DNA of 64,000 nt, taken from assembly GCA_947503005.1 (NCBI GenBank), contig CANNCA010000001.1, forward strand, positions 186,001-250,000, written 5' to 3'. Below the pieces are notes generated by a model, which saw only the letters and a list, made by a program, of their open reading frames with translations, did no database searches and was not told where the DNA came from. Of this stretch, positions 37,423-45,310 are shown in pieces; position 1 is the first letter of the stretch, and the number at the start of each line of letters is the position of its first letter. A program made the translations under genes and the position numbers. This DNA is from an uncultured Flavobacteriaceae bacterium (lineage in GTDB: Bacteria; Bacteroidota; Bacteroidia; Flavobacteriales; Flavobacteriaceae).

Positions 37423-38544
37423 TTAGGGCTTTAAGGTCTCTCTAAAAAATCGCAGCCAGTTCTGACCTAATATTTTTTCAATTTCGCCTGTGCTGAAGCC
37501 TCGTTGGTCTAGTAAGCGGGCAACATTTCGATACCGATCTGGAGTATCTAATTCTGGAATCCAAGGCGGCCATTGCACTTTATACGAAGGTTTGAATCGT
37601 GTTAGTCTCGGCTCATACCAATTCTCTTTTGTAGCCCCCGTTGCTTGTAACCCCTGAACTGCAAAATCAGCGGCCAAAGCCACATGATCTATCCCCCCCA
37701 CATTTACCGCATGTTCAATATGATTCACATAGGTTTCAACGGTTGTTTCAGTGCCTAAATTCGGTCCGATCATATAGCCGAGGCATATAATACTTATTAC
37801 GCCGCCTTTATCGGCCATCGCTTTAATTTGTGCGTCGGTTTTTGCACGAGGATGATTTTTATGCAGGGCCTCGCACATCGAATGATTGATTGAAACAGGG
37901 GTCTTGCTGAATTTGATACCGTCATTTGTCGTCGCCTGACCGCAATGTGATAAATCGATGATAATACCTAGCTCATTCATACGTGCGACCACATCGATGC
38001 CATAATCGGATAAACCCGCATTGGTGCGTTCGGTACAACCATCACCAACTAAGTTGCGCTGATTGTAGGTCAATTGCATCCATCGGGTACCCGCTTGATA
38101 CAAGATATCCATATTGTCTAGGGACTTTTCAAGCGGAGTGGTATTCTGAAAACCCATCATTACTGCCGCCTTGCCTTCTTTTTTAGCTCTGATAAAATCA
38201 TCGGCACTGGTTGCCGTGATAAACCGATCGGGGTTCTTCTTGATAAGAAAATTCCAATCTGACAACGAGGCGAGCGCTCTTTGGAGGCTACGAGAGTCTA
38301 ATGAGGCATTAAAACCGGTATAACCCGATTGGGCAAGTGCCTTGTCTGCTGCTTCATTCCAATTTCGGGTGATGACAAGACCATCGATGACAATAGCCTT
38401 ATCATAAATTTCATCGATGTTGTCCAATAAAAAGGTGGAGGCTAAAGCGTTCATGTTTCCCCCAGTGATACTGCTCAGTACCTGTTGAGGTATAAGTGCA
38501 GCAAGAGGTAAGGTTTTTACAAAATTTCTGCGGCTGGTTGACAT
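37423..38544 (-). CDS. membrane dipeptidase-like (M19) protein with Tat-like signal
   Basis: 373 residues. The N-terminus MSTSRRNFVKTLPLAALIPQ carries an RRNFVK twin-arginine motif, so it may be exported folded. M19 blocks are evident: RWMQLTYNQRNLVGDGC, IIIDLSHCGQATTNDGI, PVSINHSM and NVGGIDHVALAADFA. The first metal ligands of canonical renal dipeptidase (DGHxD) and the bridging Glu are replaced (VIDGLVITRN and MMGFQNTTPL), as in a subgroup of bacterial homologues, so it may act on another substrate or bind one metal. It is the first gene of the amidohydrolase/RidA/permease operon. Confidence 0.87.
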   Translation of the reverse strand: MSTSRRNFVKTLPLAALIPQQVLSSITGGNMNALASTFLLDNIDEIYDKAIVIDGLVITRNWNEAADKALAQSGYTGFNASLDSRSLQRALASLSDWNFLIKKNPDRFITATSADDFIRAKKEGKAAVMMGFQNTTPLEKSLDNMDILYQAGTRWMQLTYNQRNLVGDGCTERTNAGLSDYGIDVVARMNELGIIIDLSHCGQATTNDGIKFSKTPVSINHSMCEALHKNHPRAKTDAQIKAMADKGGVISIICLGYMIGPNLGTETTVETYVNHIEHAVNVGGIDHVALAADFAVQGLQATGATKENWYEPRLTRFKPSYKVQWPPWIPELDTPDRYRNVARLLDQRGFSTGEIEKILGQNWLRFFRETLKP

Positions 38545-38715
38545 ACGGTATTTTGCTCCTCAAATTAGCACAATTTCATGCAACTTCGATAGGTGCGCCA
38601 AAGTTTTCTAATATTTTACCACGAAAAGGAAAGGTTTACAATGATGTGAAGAAAATAAAATGTCCCCAAATTTCTTTATGCACGATATACCTAAAAACCG
38701 CATAAACACATTACA

Positions 38716-38913
38716 ATGAAATTAGGACGAAATCTCTTCAAAAAAGACCAGTCGATTTGGGGCAAGCCCATTATCGCCTACGACAAAACTAAAATGGACA
38801 CGCTATTTTCAGAAATTCATCAAGCTGAAGATGGCGAGCAAATGCCACTACCTGTGACAACAGGCCCCAATGTTTCGCTAGAAACGGAGCTATATCTGAT
38901 GTTACATTCCTAA
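38716..38913 (+). CDS. small hypothetical protein, first gene of the envelope cassette
   Basis: 65 residues starting MKLGRNLFKKDQSIWGKPII, with no membrane segment and no recognised motif. It precedes the coiled-coil membrane protein on the same strand by only a few dozen bases, so it probably belongs to the same transcript. The amino acid mix is that of a soluble cytoplasmic protein. Confidence 0.55.
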   Translation: MKLGRNLFKKDQSIWGKPIIAYDKTKMDTLFSEIHQAEDGEQMPLPVTTGPNVSLETELYLMLHS

Positions 38914-38953
38914 CACCGTGCACTCGAACATAGAACACCTAAAACACAAGAGC

Positions 38954-40171
38954 ATGGTATTTACAAATCAAGAACTAAAGAATATGGCGTATCGCTCAGC
39001 AAATCTGGGTATGCTGCCGCAGGAAGATTTTATCTTAGACGAAAAGAAGATTATCAATGGGTACAAGACCCAAAAGTATGGTCTGAACGAACGTATCGGC
39101 GAATTGGGAGAATCCCTCTCCGACCATATTCGTAAAATGGATATTGTAAAAGGGCAACTCTCCAAAGAGATTGTTGCGTCGAACAAGTCCAATACAGCGG
39201 CCATCGAACAAGAAATTCTACATCAAAAAGGGCTCATCACCCAGCAAAAAACGGACATTAAAAACCATATTCGTCGTTGTCAACTCAATGGCGATACCCT
39301 AGAAAGCAAGTTTAACGTAGATGAAATCAACAGCGCAGAAGATTTCGAACCGGTCAAGGAGCAACCGAAACCAAAAGCAAAGCCTAAGAACAAACAGAAA
39401 CGGATTCCGATTTGGTTGCTGTATGTCATCGAGGTGATTTTTATTTTCGGTGAAGGGGTTTTGTTCTATAACATCTTGACCGAAACCCATGACCTTCCTG
39501 AGATTATCTTACGAAGCGTCTTTTTTATTCCCATCGTATTTGCCGCTAGTTTTCTGACCTCTCGAAAGATTCCGCTGCGGTGGGTATGGCTTCCGACACT
39601 ATTGATTCTAAGTGTCTATGCGATACTGACCTTTACCGTGATGGAATGGTTCTTCGAATCCCAAGCTTTGGACGTAAACCTCACTTTCACCGACTTTTTT
39701 ATCAAAAACGGATTCCTAATACTTGGAGCCGTGATGATGGTGACGCTGGCCTTGTTCTTATCCAACGCTGTAAAGAGCATTTACAATCGTGCCGATGCCA
39801 AGGAAAAAGTAAAGAAACCTGTTGTGGAAGAAATAGAATCCACAGAAGAAAAATCCCCACAGCAACTAGATTTAGATTTGAAATTCCGTGAACTCAAAGG
39901 GGCGTATAAACGCCTGAAGAAGTTGGAAAATCAATTGATGGAATCCCACGAAACAGGAAAAAACGAATTCAAGCGCATTTTAGGCGATGTTACTGTACTC
40001 GAGCAAAAAGCAAGTGTCGTTTCCGAGAAAATAGGGGAATGTGAAAAAGAACTGAGCACATTAGAAATCAATTCGCTTGAAGAACTCAGCAAGTATCGCG
40101 AGCATTTTGAGAATTATTGCGATACCAATCAAATCATTCAATGGAAGAAGTTTGATTTTACGGCGGTGTGA
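38954..40171 (+). CDS. coiled-coil membrane protein of unknown function
   Basis: 405 residues from MVFTNQELKNMAYRSANLG; an alternative GTG start lies 36 bases upstream. Three regions are visible: an N-terminal charged helical part (about 1-130), a Pro/Lys-rich linker (KEQPKPKAKPKNKQKR), four hydrophobic segments (about 145-275), and a C-terminal coiled coil (about 300-395; FRELKGAYKRLKKLENQLME and KASVVSEKIGECEKELSTL). The layout suggests an inner-membrane anchor with long cytoplasmic helices that could bring partners together. I do not recognise the family. It is followed by a repeat-bearing gap and then a VWA-like lipoprotein. Confidence 0.8.
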   Translation: MVFTNQELKNMAYRSANLGMLPQEDFILDEKKIINGYKTQKYGLNERIGELGESLSDHIRKMDIVKGQLSKEIVASNKSNTAAIEQEILHQKGLITQQKTDIKNHIRRCQLNGDTLESKFNVDEINSAEDFEPVKEQPKPKAKPKNKQKRIPIWLLYVIEVIFIFGEGVLFYNILTETHDLPEIILRSVFFIPIVFAASFLTSRKIPLRWVWLPTLLILSVYAILTFTVMEWFFESQALDVNLTFTDFFIKNGFLILGAVMMVTLALFLSNAVKSIYNRADAKEKVKKPVVEEIESTEEKSPQQLDLDLKFRELKGAYKRLKKLENQLMESHETGKNEFKRILGDVTVLEQKASVVSEKIGECEKELSTLEINSLEELSKYREHFENYCDTNQIIQWKKFDFTAV

Positions 40172-40254
40172 GGAAGAAGAGTGAAGTACTAAGTTGGATG
40201 TACGAAGAGAGAAACGAGAAGTTGGAAGTGAAAGTAGGCTTACTAATTACTGAA

Positions 40255-40365
40255 CTGTCAGTTCGAGCGGAGTCGAGAACTACCCCTCAGAGGCAGAATG
40301 GCTTTCGAACCAAAATAGGTCTCGACTTAGCCTGTCTTGAGCGTAGTCGAAAGGCTCGACCAGAC
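40255..40365 (+). repeat. pair of extragenic flavobacterial-type repeats
   Basis: Two elements lie between the coiled-coil gene and the VWA-like gene: one at 40255-40280 (core TTCGAGCGGAGTCGAGAAC) and one at 40317-40365 (core CTTGAGCGTAGTCGAAAGG). Both match the style of short palindrome-prone repeats common between genes in Flavobacteriaceae. They separate the cassette into two possible transcription units. Confidence 0.6.
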
Positions 40366-40391
40366 AACGAGAATATTTAAAAAACACAAAA

Positions 40392-41123
40392 ATGAAAAAA
40401 CAAATCATATTAAGCGCCCTAGCAATAGGAACTCTATTATTCGCAAGCTGCGAAACAGAGTGTAAAGAGGTCACCACCAAAAACATTACGGTTTTGGTCG
40501 ATGCTACCGATTCAATTTTAATCGATAGGGCAAAGTACGAACTGCGCCAAGAGAATTTTGAACACTTGATCAATCAAGAATTGGGTCTAACCGAAAACCC
40601 CAAATGCTTTACGGTCAATTACGATTTCGGAATTATTTCTACCCACAGTTATTACAACCCTACTTCAACGGCTCTTTCACATACCGACTGGGGGCAGGCA
40701 CGAAATAAGTTGGTTATCGGGTGGCGCGATTTTTATGCCTCCCATGAGGAAAATCTCAAAAGTTTGGATTCTATCAATCAAATGGAGAGCACTTCGCTTT
40801 TCCCCACTTTGATGAAAGCCATCAACAAAACCGATGGTACCATTATCGTGGTGAGCGATCTGATTGAGAACAACCCCGTGGTGAATTTTTATAAAAATCC
40901 GCCCACTACTCCCGAGCAAATGGAAAAAACGTATACCGAAATGGTGAGCTACTATTTACCTGATAGCGTAAGAAAAGGGGCTGACCGTGAAGTTGTCTTT
41001 ATCGTAATGTCCGAACCGAAAAACTCCGGAGTCGTACATAAAGCTCGCGCCTTTTGGAAATACGCGCTCGAAGAACATTTAGGGCTCAATGTAACTTTTG
41101 CCGACGGAATCTCAACCATCTAA
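40392..41123 (+). CDS. VWA-like lipoprotein of unknown function
   Basis: 243 residues. The signal MKKQIILSALAIGTLLFASCE has a lipobox at Cys20. The mature protein has a von Willebrand A-like order: ITVLVDATDSIL (a DxTxS variant of the metal-ion adhesion motif), a middle region ending TSLFPTLMKAINKTDGT, and IIVVSDLIENNPV, the usual hydrophobic strand ending in an Asp. Such domains bind protein partners through a metal. It is followed two bases later by a polytopic membrane protein. Function unknown; fold call is inferred from pattern. Confidence 0.75.
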   Translation: MKKQIILSALAIGTLLFASCETECKEVTTKNITVLVDATDSILIDRAKYELRQENFEHLINQELGLTENPKCFTVNYDFGIISTHSYYNPTSTALSHTDWGQARNKLVIGWRDFYASHEENLKSLDSINQMESTSLFPTLMKAINKTDGTIIVVSDLIENNPVVNFYKNPPTTPEQMEKTYTEMVSYYLPDSVRKGADREVVFIVMSEPKNSGVVHKARAFWKYALEEHLGLNVTFADGISTI

Positions 41124-41125
41124 TT

Positions 41126-42007
41126 ATGCCCGCAGTAGTTGTATATATCTTGCTAATCGTATTAGCACTGGTCGCCTGTGTCTTATTCTATATTCCACGA
41201 AAGAACTGGTTCAACGTTCAAGTGGCGAAAGAAGAAGGCTGGGGAACTTTAAAAGTCCTTTTGATTGGCATGGCCACCAGTCTACTGTGTTTTGTGTTCA
41301 GCAAATTGCTTTTTTCGGCCTTGTGTCTGAGTATTTCTTCGAGCATTATCGAGTACAATATCTTGATGAACAATGTCTATTGGTTTGGGTCTGAATTGCT
41401 CTCTCCCTTGGCCAATATCAAATACCCGATTTCCTATTTCGGACTCCATGCGATTTCTTATTTCTCCGGATTATACGCGGTCCTTTTTTGCCTCAGTAAG
41501 TTGAATATTACCTCAAGTTATAACCTATCCCATGACCGATTGAAATTGCAGTTGATGTGTTTGGGCTTGTTTATGTTTTTTGAGACCCTTTTGTATGTTT
41601 CCTATCCCTTTCAAACCTTTGATAGTGGCTGGCGCATCTTCCATAATTTCTTTGCGGTCTTTATCGCCCGGCTGCATTTTACGGCCTGTCTCTTTATTGC
41701 GGCTTGGTTGCATTTTCATTATCCTTGGGTAAAAATGGCCTTGGAATCAAAAGTACTATCGATTCGTTTTTACTGGCTTACCGGGGTATTCGAATCGACG
41801 AAGAACATGCTCGTCTTTTTTGTGGCGCTAGGCACTTTGTTTTTGCTACCTGCTTATATACGAATGTATGCTCCATCAAATTTTGGGCTCTTCATCTCCT
41901 TGGTTTTTAACGGTGGCCTTCTCGTTGTTTTTTGGAGATGGGTGAGTCCTGCTATCTATCACCTCATCAAATTTATTTCTGACTTTGAAAAACGAAAAGT
42001 AGTATGA
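41126..42007 (+). CDS. polytopic membrane protein of unknown function
   Basis: 293 residues from MPAVVVYILLIVLALVACVLF; a longer frame starting upstream is rejected because it overlaps the VWA-like gene heavily and lacks a signal. About eight hydrophobic segments are spread over the length with short loops and no recognisable catalytic motif. Its stop overlaps the start of the PBP gene (ATGA), so the two are translationally coupled. No homologue is recognised. Confidence 0.8.
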   Translation: MPAVVVYILLIVLALVACVLFYIPRKNWFNVQVAKEEGWGTLKVLLIGMATSLLCFVFSKLLFSALCLSISSSIIEYNILMNNVYWFGSELLSPLANIKYPISYFGLHAISYFSGLYAVLFCLSKLNITSSYNLSHDRLKLQLMCLGLFMFFETLLYVSYPFQTFDSGWRIFHNFFAVFIARLHFTACLFIAAWLHFHYPWVKMALESKVLSIRFYWLTGVFESTKNMLVFFVALGTLFLLPAYIRMYAPSNFGLFISLVFNGGLLVVFWRWVSPAIYHLIKFISDFEKRKVV

Positions 42008-43920
42008 ACGACTGGATGAAAGCAATAGCAGTGGTTGGAGGTGTTTTTTTAGCACTGATACTTTTTCATGTGATTTGGCCATCCAAAATGAAGATGGAGC
42101 CCCATGCCAATTTTATTTCTTCAGTACGTGACGAAGACCATAAACTGTTGGCTGTTTTTGGGGAGAAGACGGTACTCAATAATCATTTAAAAGCGGAAGA
42201 GTTAGAACAGCTGAACAAGAGTGGGGAGTTGAATAAATTTCCTATTGTGCCGATACTTTCCTATAAGGAACTTCCGGAGAATTACATCTACTTTTTGACG
42301 AAGGTGGAGAGCAAGAACTTCTTTGGCTTCGGAAAGGATAATATCTATGGTATGTCCTTTTCAGGGATTGCCCGATTATTTGAAGGGAAAGCGGATGGAG
42401 GTTCAAACATTCCTCAGCAATTGTTGAAAAATGCGATTCACAAGAAGGAGGGAATAGGAACCATTTATCTTTCCCGGAAGTATGGCGAGCAGCTCGCGGC
42501 TTTTCAAATGGTGAAATCCGCCACTCCCGAGGAAATATTAATGGCTTACACCAACTACTCCGGAAACTTTTGGTACGAACGCGATTTCTCTGGACTCATT
42601 CTGGCATCGTATGACATTTTCGACCTAGCACCACATGAGTTGAACGATTTGGAAATGTTACTCACCATAAAAACCTTAAAAGGCGCTAGTGACTTAAAAG
42701 CACTTTGTAATGACCGGTTTGCGAATCAGGCAGCTATCAAGGAAAACATTTTGGGCTATTTCAAACTCATTGCGGAAGATGAGGTTGATAAAAAGAAATT
42801 GAAAGACATGCGTACTATGGAGTTGCGTTTCGCCAAACGCAACAGCCTCAGAAAAACCACGGCCTTTACCAACTTTTTAAGAGCCAACCGCGGAAAATCA
42901 AAAGAACGCTTTGCCACACAGTATGTGTCCTCCATTACCAACGAAAATCAAGAGAATTTGCAAAGTGCGGTCGAACGTTTTACTAAATATTACGGTTCCA
43001 ACTTATCTGTAAAAGGCTTTGATTTAGAAACTTCCCTCATCGCCATCGACATCAAAACGGGTCGTATAGAAGCTACGCTTGGCAATCGAAAAAATAGTGG
43101 TGCGATGGCGAATTTTGTTGATTATGGCGATGGTTTTCAGGTAGGCTCTGTGCTCAAACCACTGGTTTTCTTAGAGCTTTTTGAGAACCATGATTTTGAT
43201 GAAAATACAAGTCTGTTCAATGGTGATTTGAAGGAGTACAAATACAACCCTGCGAATGTGGGTAAAACCCTTTTGGGGAAAGAGGTTCTGATCGGCGATG
43301 TGCTGAAATATAGCTTGAACAAAGCGGCCGTGAATTATCGGGTACATGCCAAGCCTTTAAAAGTTGTGCGCGAGGTAGAGAACAAATTGGCAAAACTGGA
43401 TGTTTCTTCAAATCCATCAGCTTACAGCCTGGGAGAATCCTATATCTTGGGCACCAAAACCATGACGCCTTGGGAAGTGGCCCAGGCCTATCAAATGCTT
43501 TTTAATGGTGGGGAGGCGATTCCGCTCACGCCCTGGAAGTATATCATCGACCCCCATCTACAGGATACCATTTTCGATGGCAGCTCAAGAAAACGTAGAA
43601 CGCTCTATGCTACGGAAAGTGCCAACAGCATTAAAAGCTTGTTGCCCCTTGCTTTTGAAGCTGGCGGCACTTGTCATCGATTACTCCCCTATTTGCCCAA
43701 AGAACGCCATTACTACGGTAAAACAGGCACTACGGGTAAGGCCAAAGACGGATGGACAGTGCTCAGCGACGGTAAAAAATTAGTGATAGTTTGGGTAGGC
43801 TATGTGAAAAATGATGAAGGGGTTCTAACTCGAAAAGGTGCTCCCGCTATCCCCTCAAAATCAGGCGCGGGTTCCGCAGGAATTCTCGCCGCCATGGCCT
43901 ACTCCAAATTGTATAAGTAG
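42004..43920 (+). CDS. divergent class A penicillin-binding protein (transglycosylase/transpeptidase)
   Basis: 638 residues. One N-terminal membrane anchor (about 7-25). A glycosyltransferase-51-like region follows: LTKVESKNFFGF, where E102 is the candidate catalytic Glu though the usual ED/EH pair reads ES, and GGSNIPQQLLKN (132-143). The transpeptidase domain has all three motifs: S382VLK (SxxK), S437LN and K573TG. It would build and cross-link peptidoglycan in the periplasm, but the glycosyltransferase half is degenerate and may be weak or lost. It is coupled to the membrane protein upstream and lies last in the cassette. Confidence 0.9.
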   Translation: MNDWMKAIAVVGGVFLALILFHVIWPSKMKMEPHANFISSVRDEDHKLLAVFGEKTVLNNHLKAEELEQLNKSGELNKFPIVPILSYKELPENYIYFLTKVESKNFFGFGKDNIYGMSFSGIARLFEGKADGGSNIPQQLLKNAIHKKEGIGTIYLSRKYGEQLAAFQMVKSATPEEILMAYTNYSGNFWYERDFSGLILASYDIFDLAPHELNDLEMLLTIKTLKGASDLKALCNDRFANQAAIKENILGYFKLIAEDEVDKKKLKDMRTMELRFAKRNSLRKTTAFTNFLRANRGKSKERFATQYVSSITNENQENLQSAVERFTKYYGSNLSVKGFDLETSLIAIDIKTGRIEATLGNRKNSGAMANFVDYGDGFQVGSVLKPLVFLELFENHDFDENTSLFNGDLKEYKYNPANVGKTLLGKEVLIGDVLKYSLNKAAVNYRVHAKPLKVVREVENKLAKLDVSSNPSAYSLGESYILGTKTMTPWEVAQAYQMLFNGGEAIPLTPWKYIIDPHLQDTIFDGSSRKRRTLYATESANSIKSLLPLAFEAGGTCHRLLPYLPKERHYYGKTGTTGKAKDGWTVLSDGKKLVIVWVGYVKNDEGVLTRKGAPAIPSKSGAGSAGILAAMAYSKLYK

Positions 43921-43997
43921 AAATTATTGGTTATTTTTAAAGAACTCAATAGTCGGAAAAGAAACGACTTGCTGTTCGATTATTGACATTCCTTCCC

Positions 43998-44005
43998 TAC
44001 TTTTG
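43998..44005 (+). promoter_or_regulatory. -7 box upstream of the small acidic protein gene
   Basis: TACTTTTG matches TAnnTTTG and lies 50 bases before the ATG at 44056. Nearby TTG triplets are at non-ideal spacing. It suggests that 44056-44469 has its own promoter apart from the PBP cassette. Confidence 0.45.
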
Positions 44006-44055
44006 CCGCCAAACCTTTTGCAAGTAGATTCTAAATTTATTGGTAGTGTATTTAC

Positions 44056-44469
44056 ATGAACGATTTAAGTAAAAAGGAAGAAATAAAAATCGAGGAAACG
44101 AAAGCTTCTGGAAAAGAAGTTACGGCCACTAGCGAGTTACTACAAAAGAAACTCGAAAACTTTCTTTTGCTATTATATCAAGGTTATCTAAAAGGGGAAA
44201 TACCTATTGAACCTGAAATACGGGTCGCATTCCTCAATTTGGTGAAACAAGACCCAGACTTTGCCTTTAAAGTCCGTATGCTGCAACTCGATTACCTGCA
44301 ATTGGAAAACAGCGAGCTTGAAGGCATGTGGAACGAAGCGACGGAAGAACTCTTTCCCAAGGTTACCATAGCTGAGCAACCCGTTGATGAACAGCGAAAA
44401 AAGACACTAACGGAATACAAAGGAACTATTCATGAGCTATTAAATTCATCGGGCGAGCTGCGTTCGTAA
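44056..44469 (+). CDS. small helical protein of unknown function
   Basis: 137 residues, charged and predicted mainly helical, without a signal or membrane segment (NFLLLLYQGYLKGEIPIEPE is the most distinctive block). No known domain was recognised. Its end overlaps the convergent sigma-like gene by 24 bp. A role as partner of that gene's product is a guess from position only. Confidence 0.65.
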   Translation: MNDLSKKEEIKIEETKASGKEVTATSELLQKKLENFLLLLYQGYLKGEIPIEPEIRVAFLNLVKQDPDFAFKVRMLQLDYLQLENSELEGMWNEATEELFPKVTIAEQPVDEQRKKTLTEYKGTIHELLNSSGELRS

Positions 44470-45165
44470 GCCTAGAATATACTTTTCTATAAGTCTCGGG
44501 TCGATTTTTTTGCTAATCGGTAATCGGTGGAATTCAATAAATGCGGGCAGCAATATTTCTGCAATCATAACCGCTATTTTTTTGCCCTGTCTACAGGCCC
44601 ATTTTCGTTGTGCTTCAAAAACACTTTTGTCAACACCCCGTAGTATCTCAGGGAACTTCCGCCCCTCGATAAAGCGTTTTCGTAATACCTCTCTTTTGGC
44701 ACGCGCAAAACCTGAAAATTCTATCCAGTCTTTGATATGACGGCTCATTTCGGTCAAGACCATGTTTTTGTGTTCGCCCCAAATGGAATCGAATACGCCT
44801 TGTTCAGCTTCCACATCCAATGCCGAGGCATCTTCGGTATAGTAGGTTTCACTGCGCAATACTTTGATATAGTCCAGACACAAGTTCTTGATGACCGGAA
44901 AATAGTATGTGGTGATTTTGGCCGTACATTTTTCACGTACCAATTTTCCCGAACGGTAGCGTTTCAATTCCTTGAGAAACAGGTCTGAGAAAATACTTTT
45001 AGCGTGTCCATCAAGGTCATCTTTTACACCCAAGCGAAGCAACCAATGTTTGATTATTGGCGATACGGCGTTATAAAATTTTTGGTGTTTTGTACAATTA
45101 CCTGGGTCGTTCAGATAATCGTAGACGGTATTCCACGAAGTGTTATATAGTGTTTTGTGCCCCAT
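44446..45165 (-). CDS. sigma-70-like or related regulatory protein, uncertain
   Basis: 239 residues. The N-terminal two thirds have the spacing of a sigma-70 region 2 (YNAVSPIIKHWLLRLGVKDD, FSDLFLKELKRYRSGK, TYYFPVIKNLCLDYIKVL), a pattern in which a core-binding helix is followed by the -10-recognition helix. The C-terminal part (REVLRKRFIEGRKFPEILRG) could be a loose region-4 helix-turn-helix, but it is weak. It could alternatively be a helical protein of another kind. Convergent with the small protein at 44056. Confidence 0.5.
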   Translation of the reverse strand: MGHKTLYNTSWNTVYDYLNDPGNCTKHQKFYNAVSPIIKHWLLRLGVKDDLDGHAKSIFSDLFLKELKRYRSGKLVREKCTAKITTYYFPVIKNLCLDYIKVLRSETYYTEDASALDVEAEQGVFDSIWGEHKNMVLTEMSRHIKDWIEFSGFARAKREVLRKRFIEGRKFPEILRGVDKSVFEAQRKWACRQGKKIAVMIAEILLPAFIEFHRLPISKKIDPRLIEKYILGLRTQLAR

Positions 45166-45310
45166 GATCAGATGTTGGTCTAATGGTTTTCAAAAAATGC
45201 GCTCTAGTGCAGATTCTAAAGTAGAGGTGCTATATAACGTTGGAATTTAAAGGGTATGTTAGTATAACGGAAGTTTCGAAAACTTATTTTAAAAAACACC
45301 TAAGTATTGC

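Noticed and set aside
40280-40573. Minus-strand frame of 97 codons
   Set aside because: Covers the repeats and the start of the VWA-like lipoprotein, which has a clear signal peptide in the other direction.
38716-43920. Reading the envelope cassette as a phage-defence system
   Set aside because: No nuclease, NTPase, toxin or integrase-like gene is present and there is no mobile-element context; a cell-envelope role fits better.
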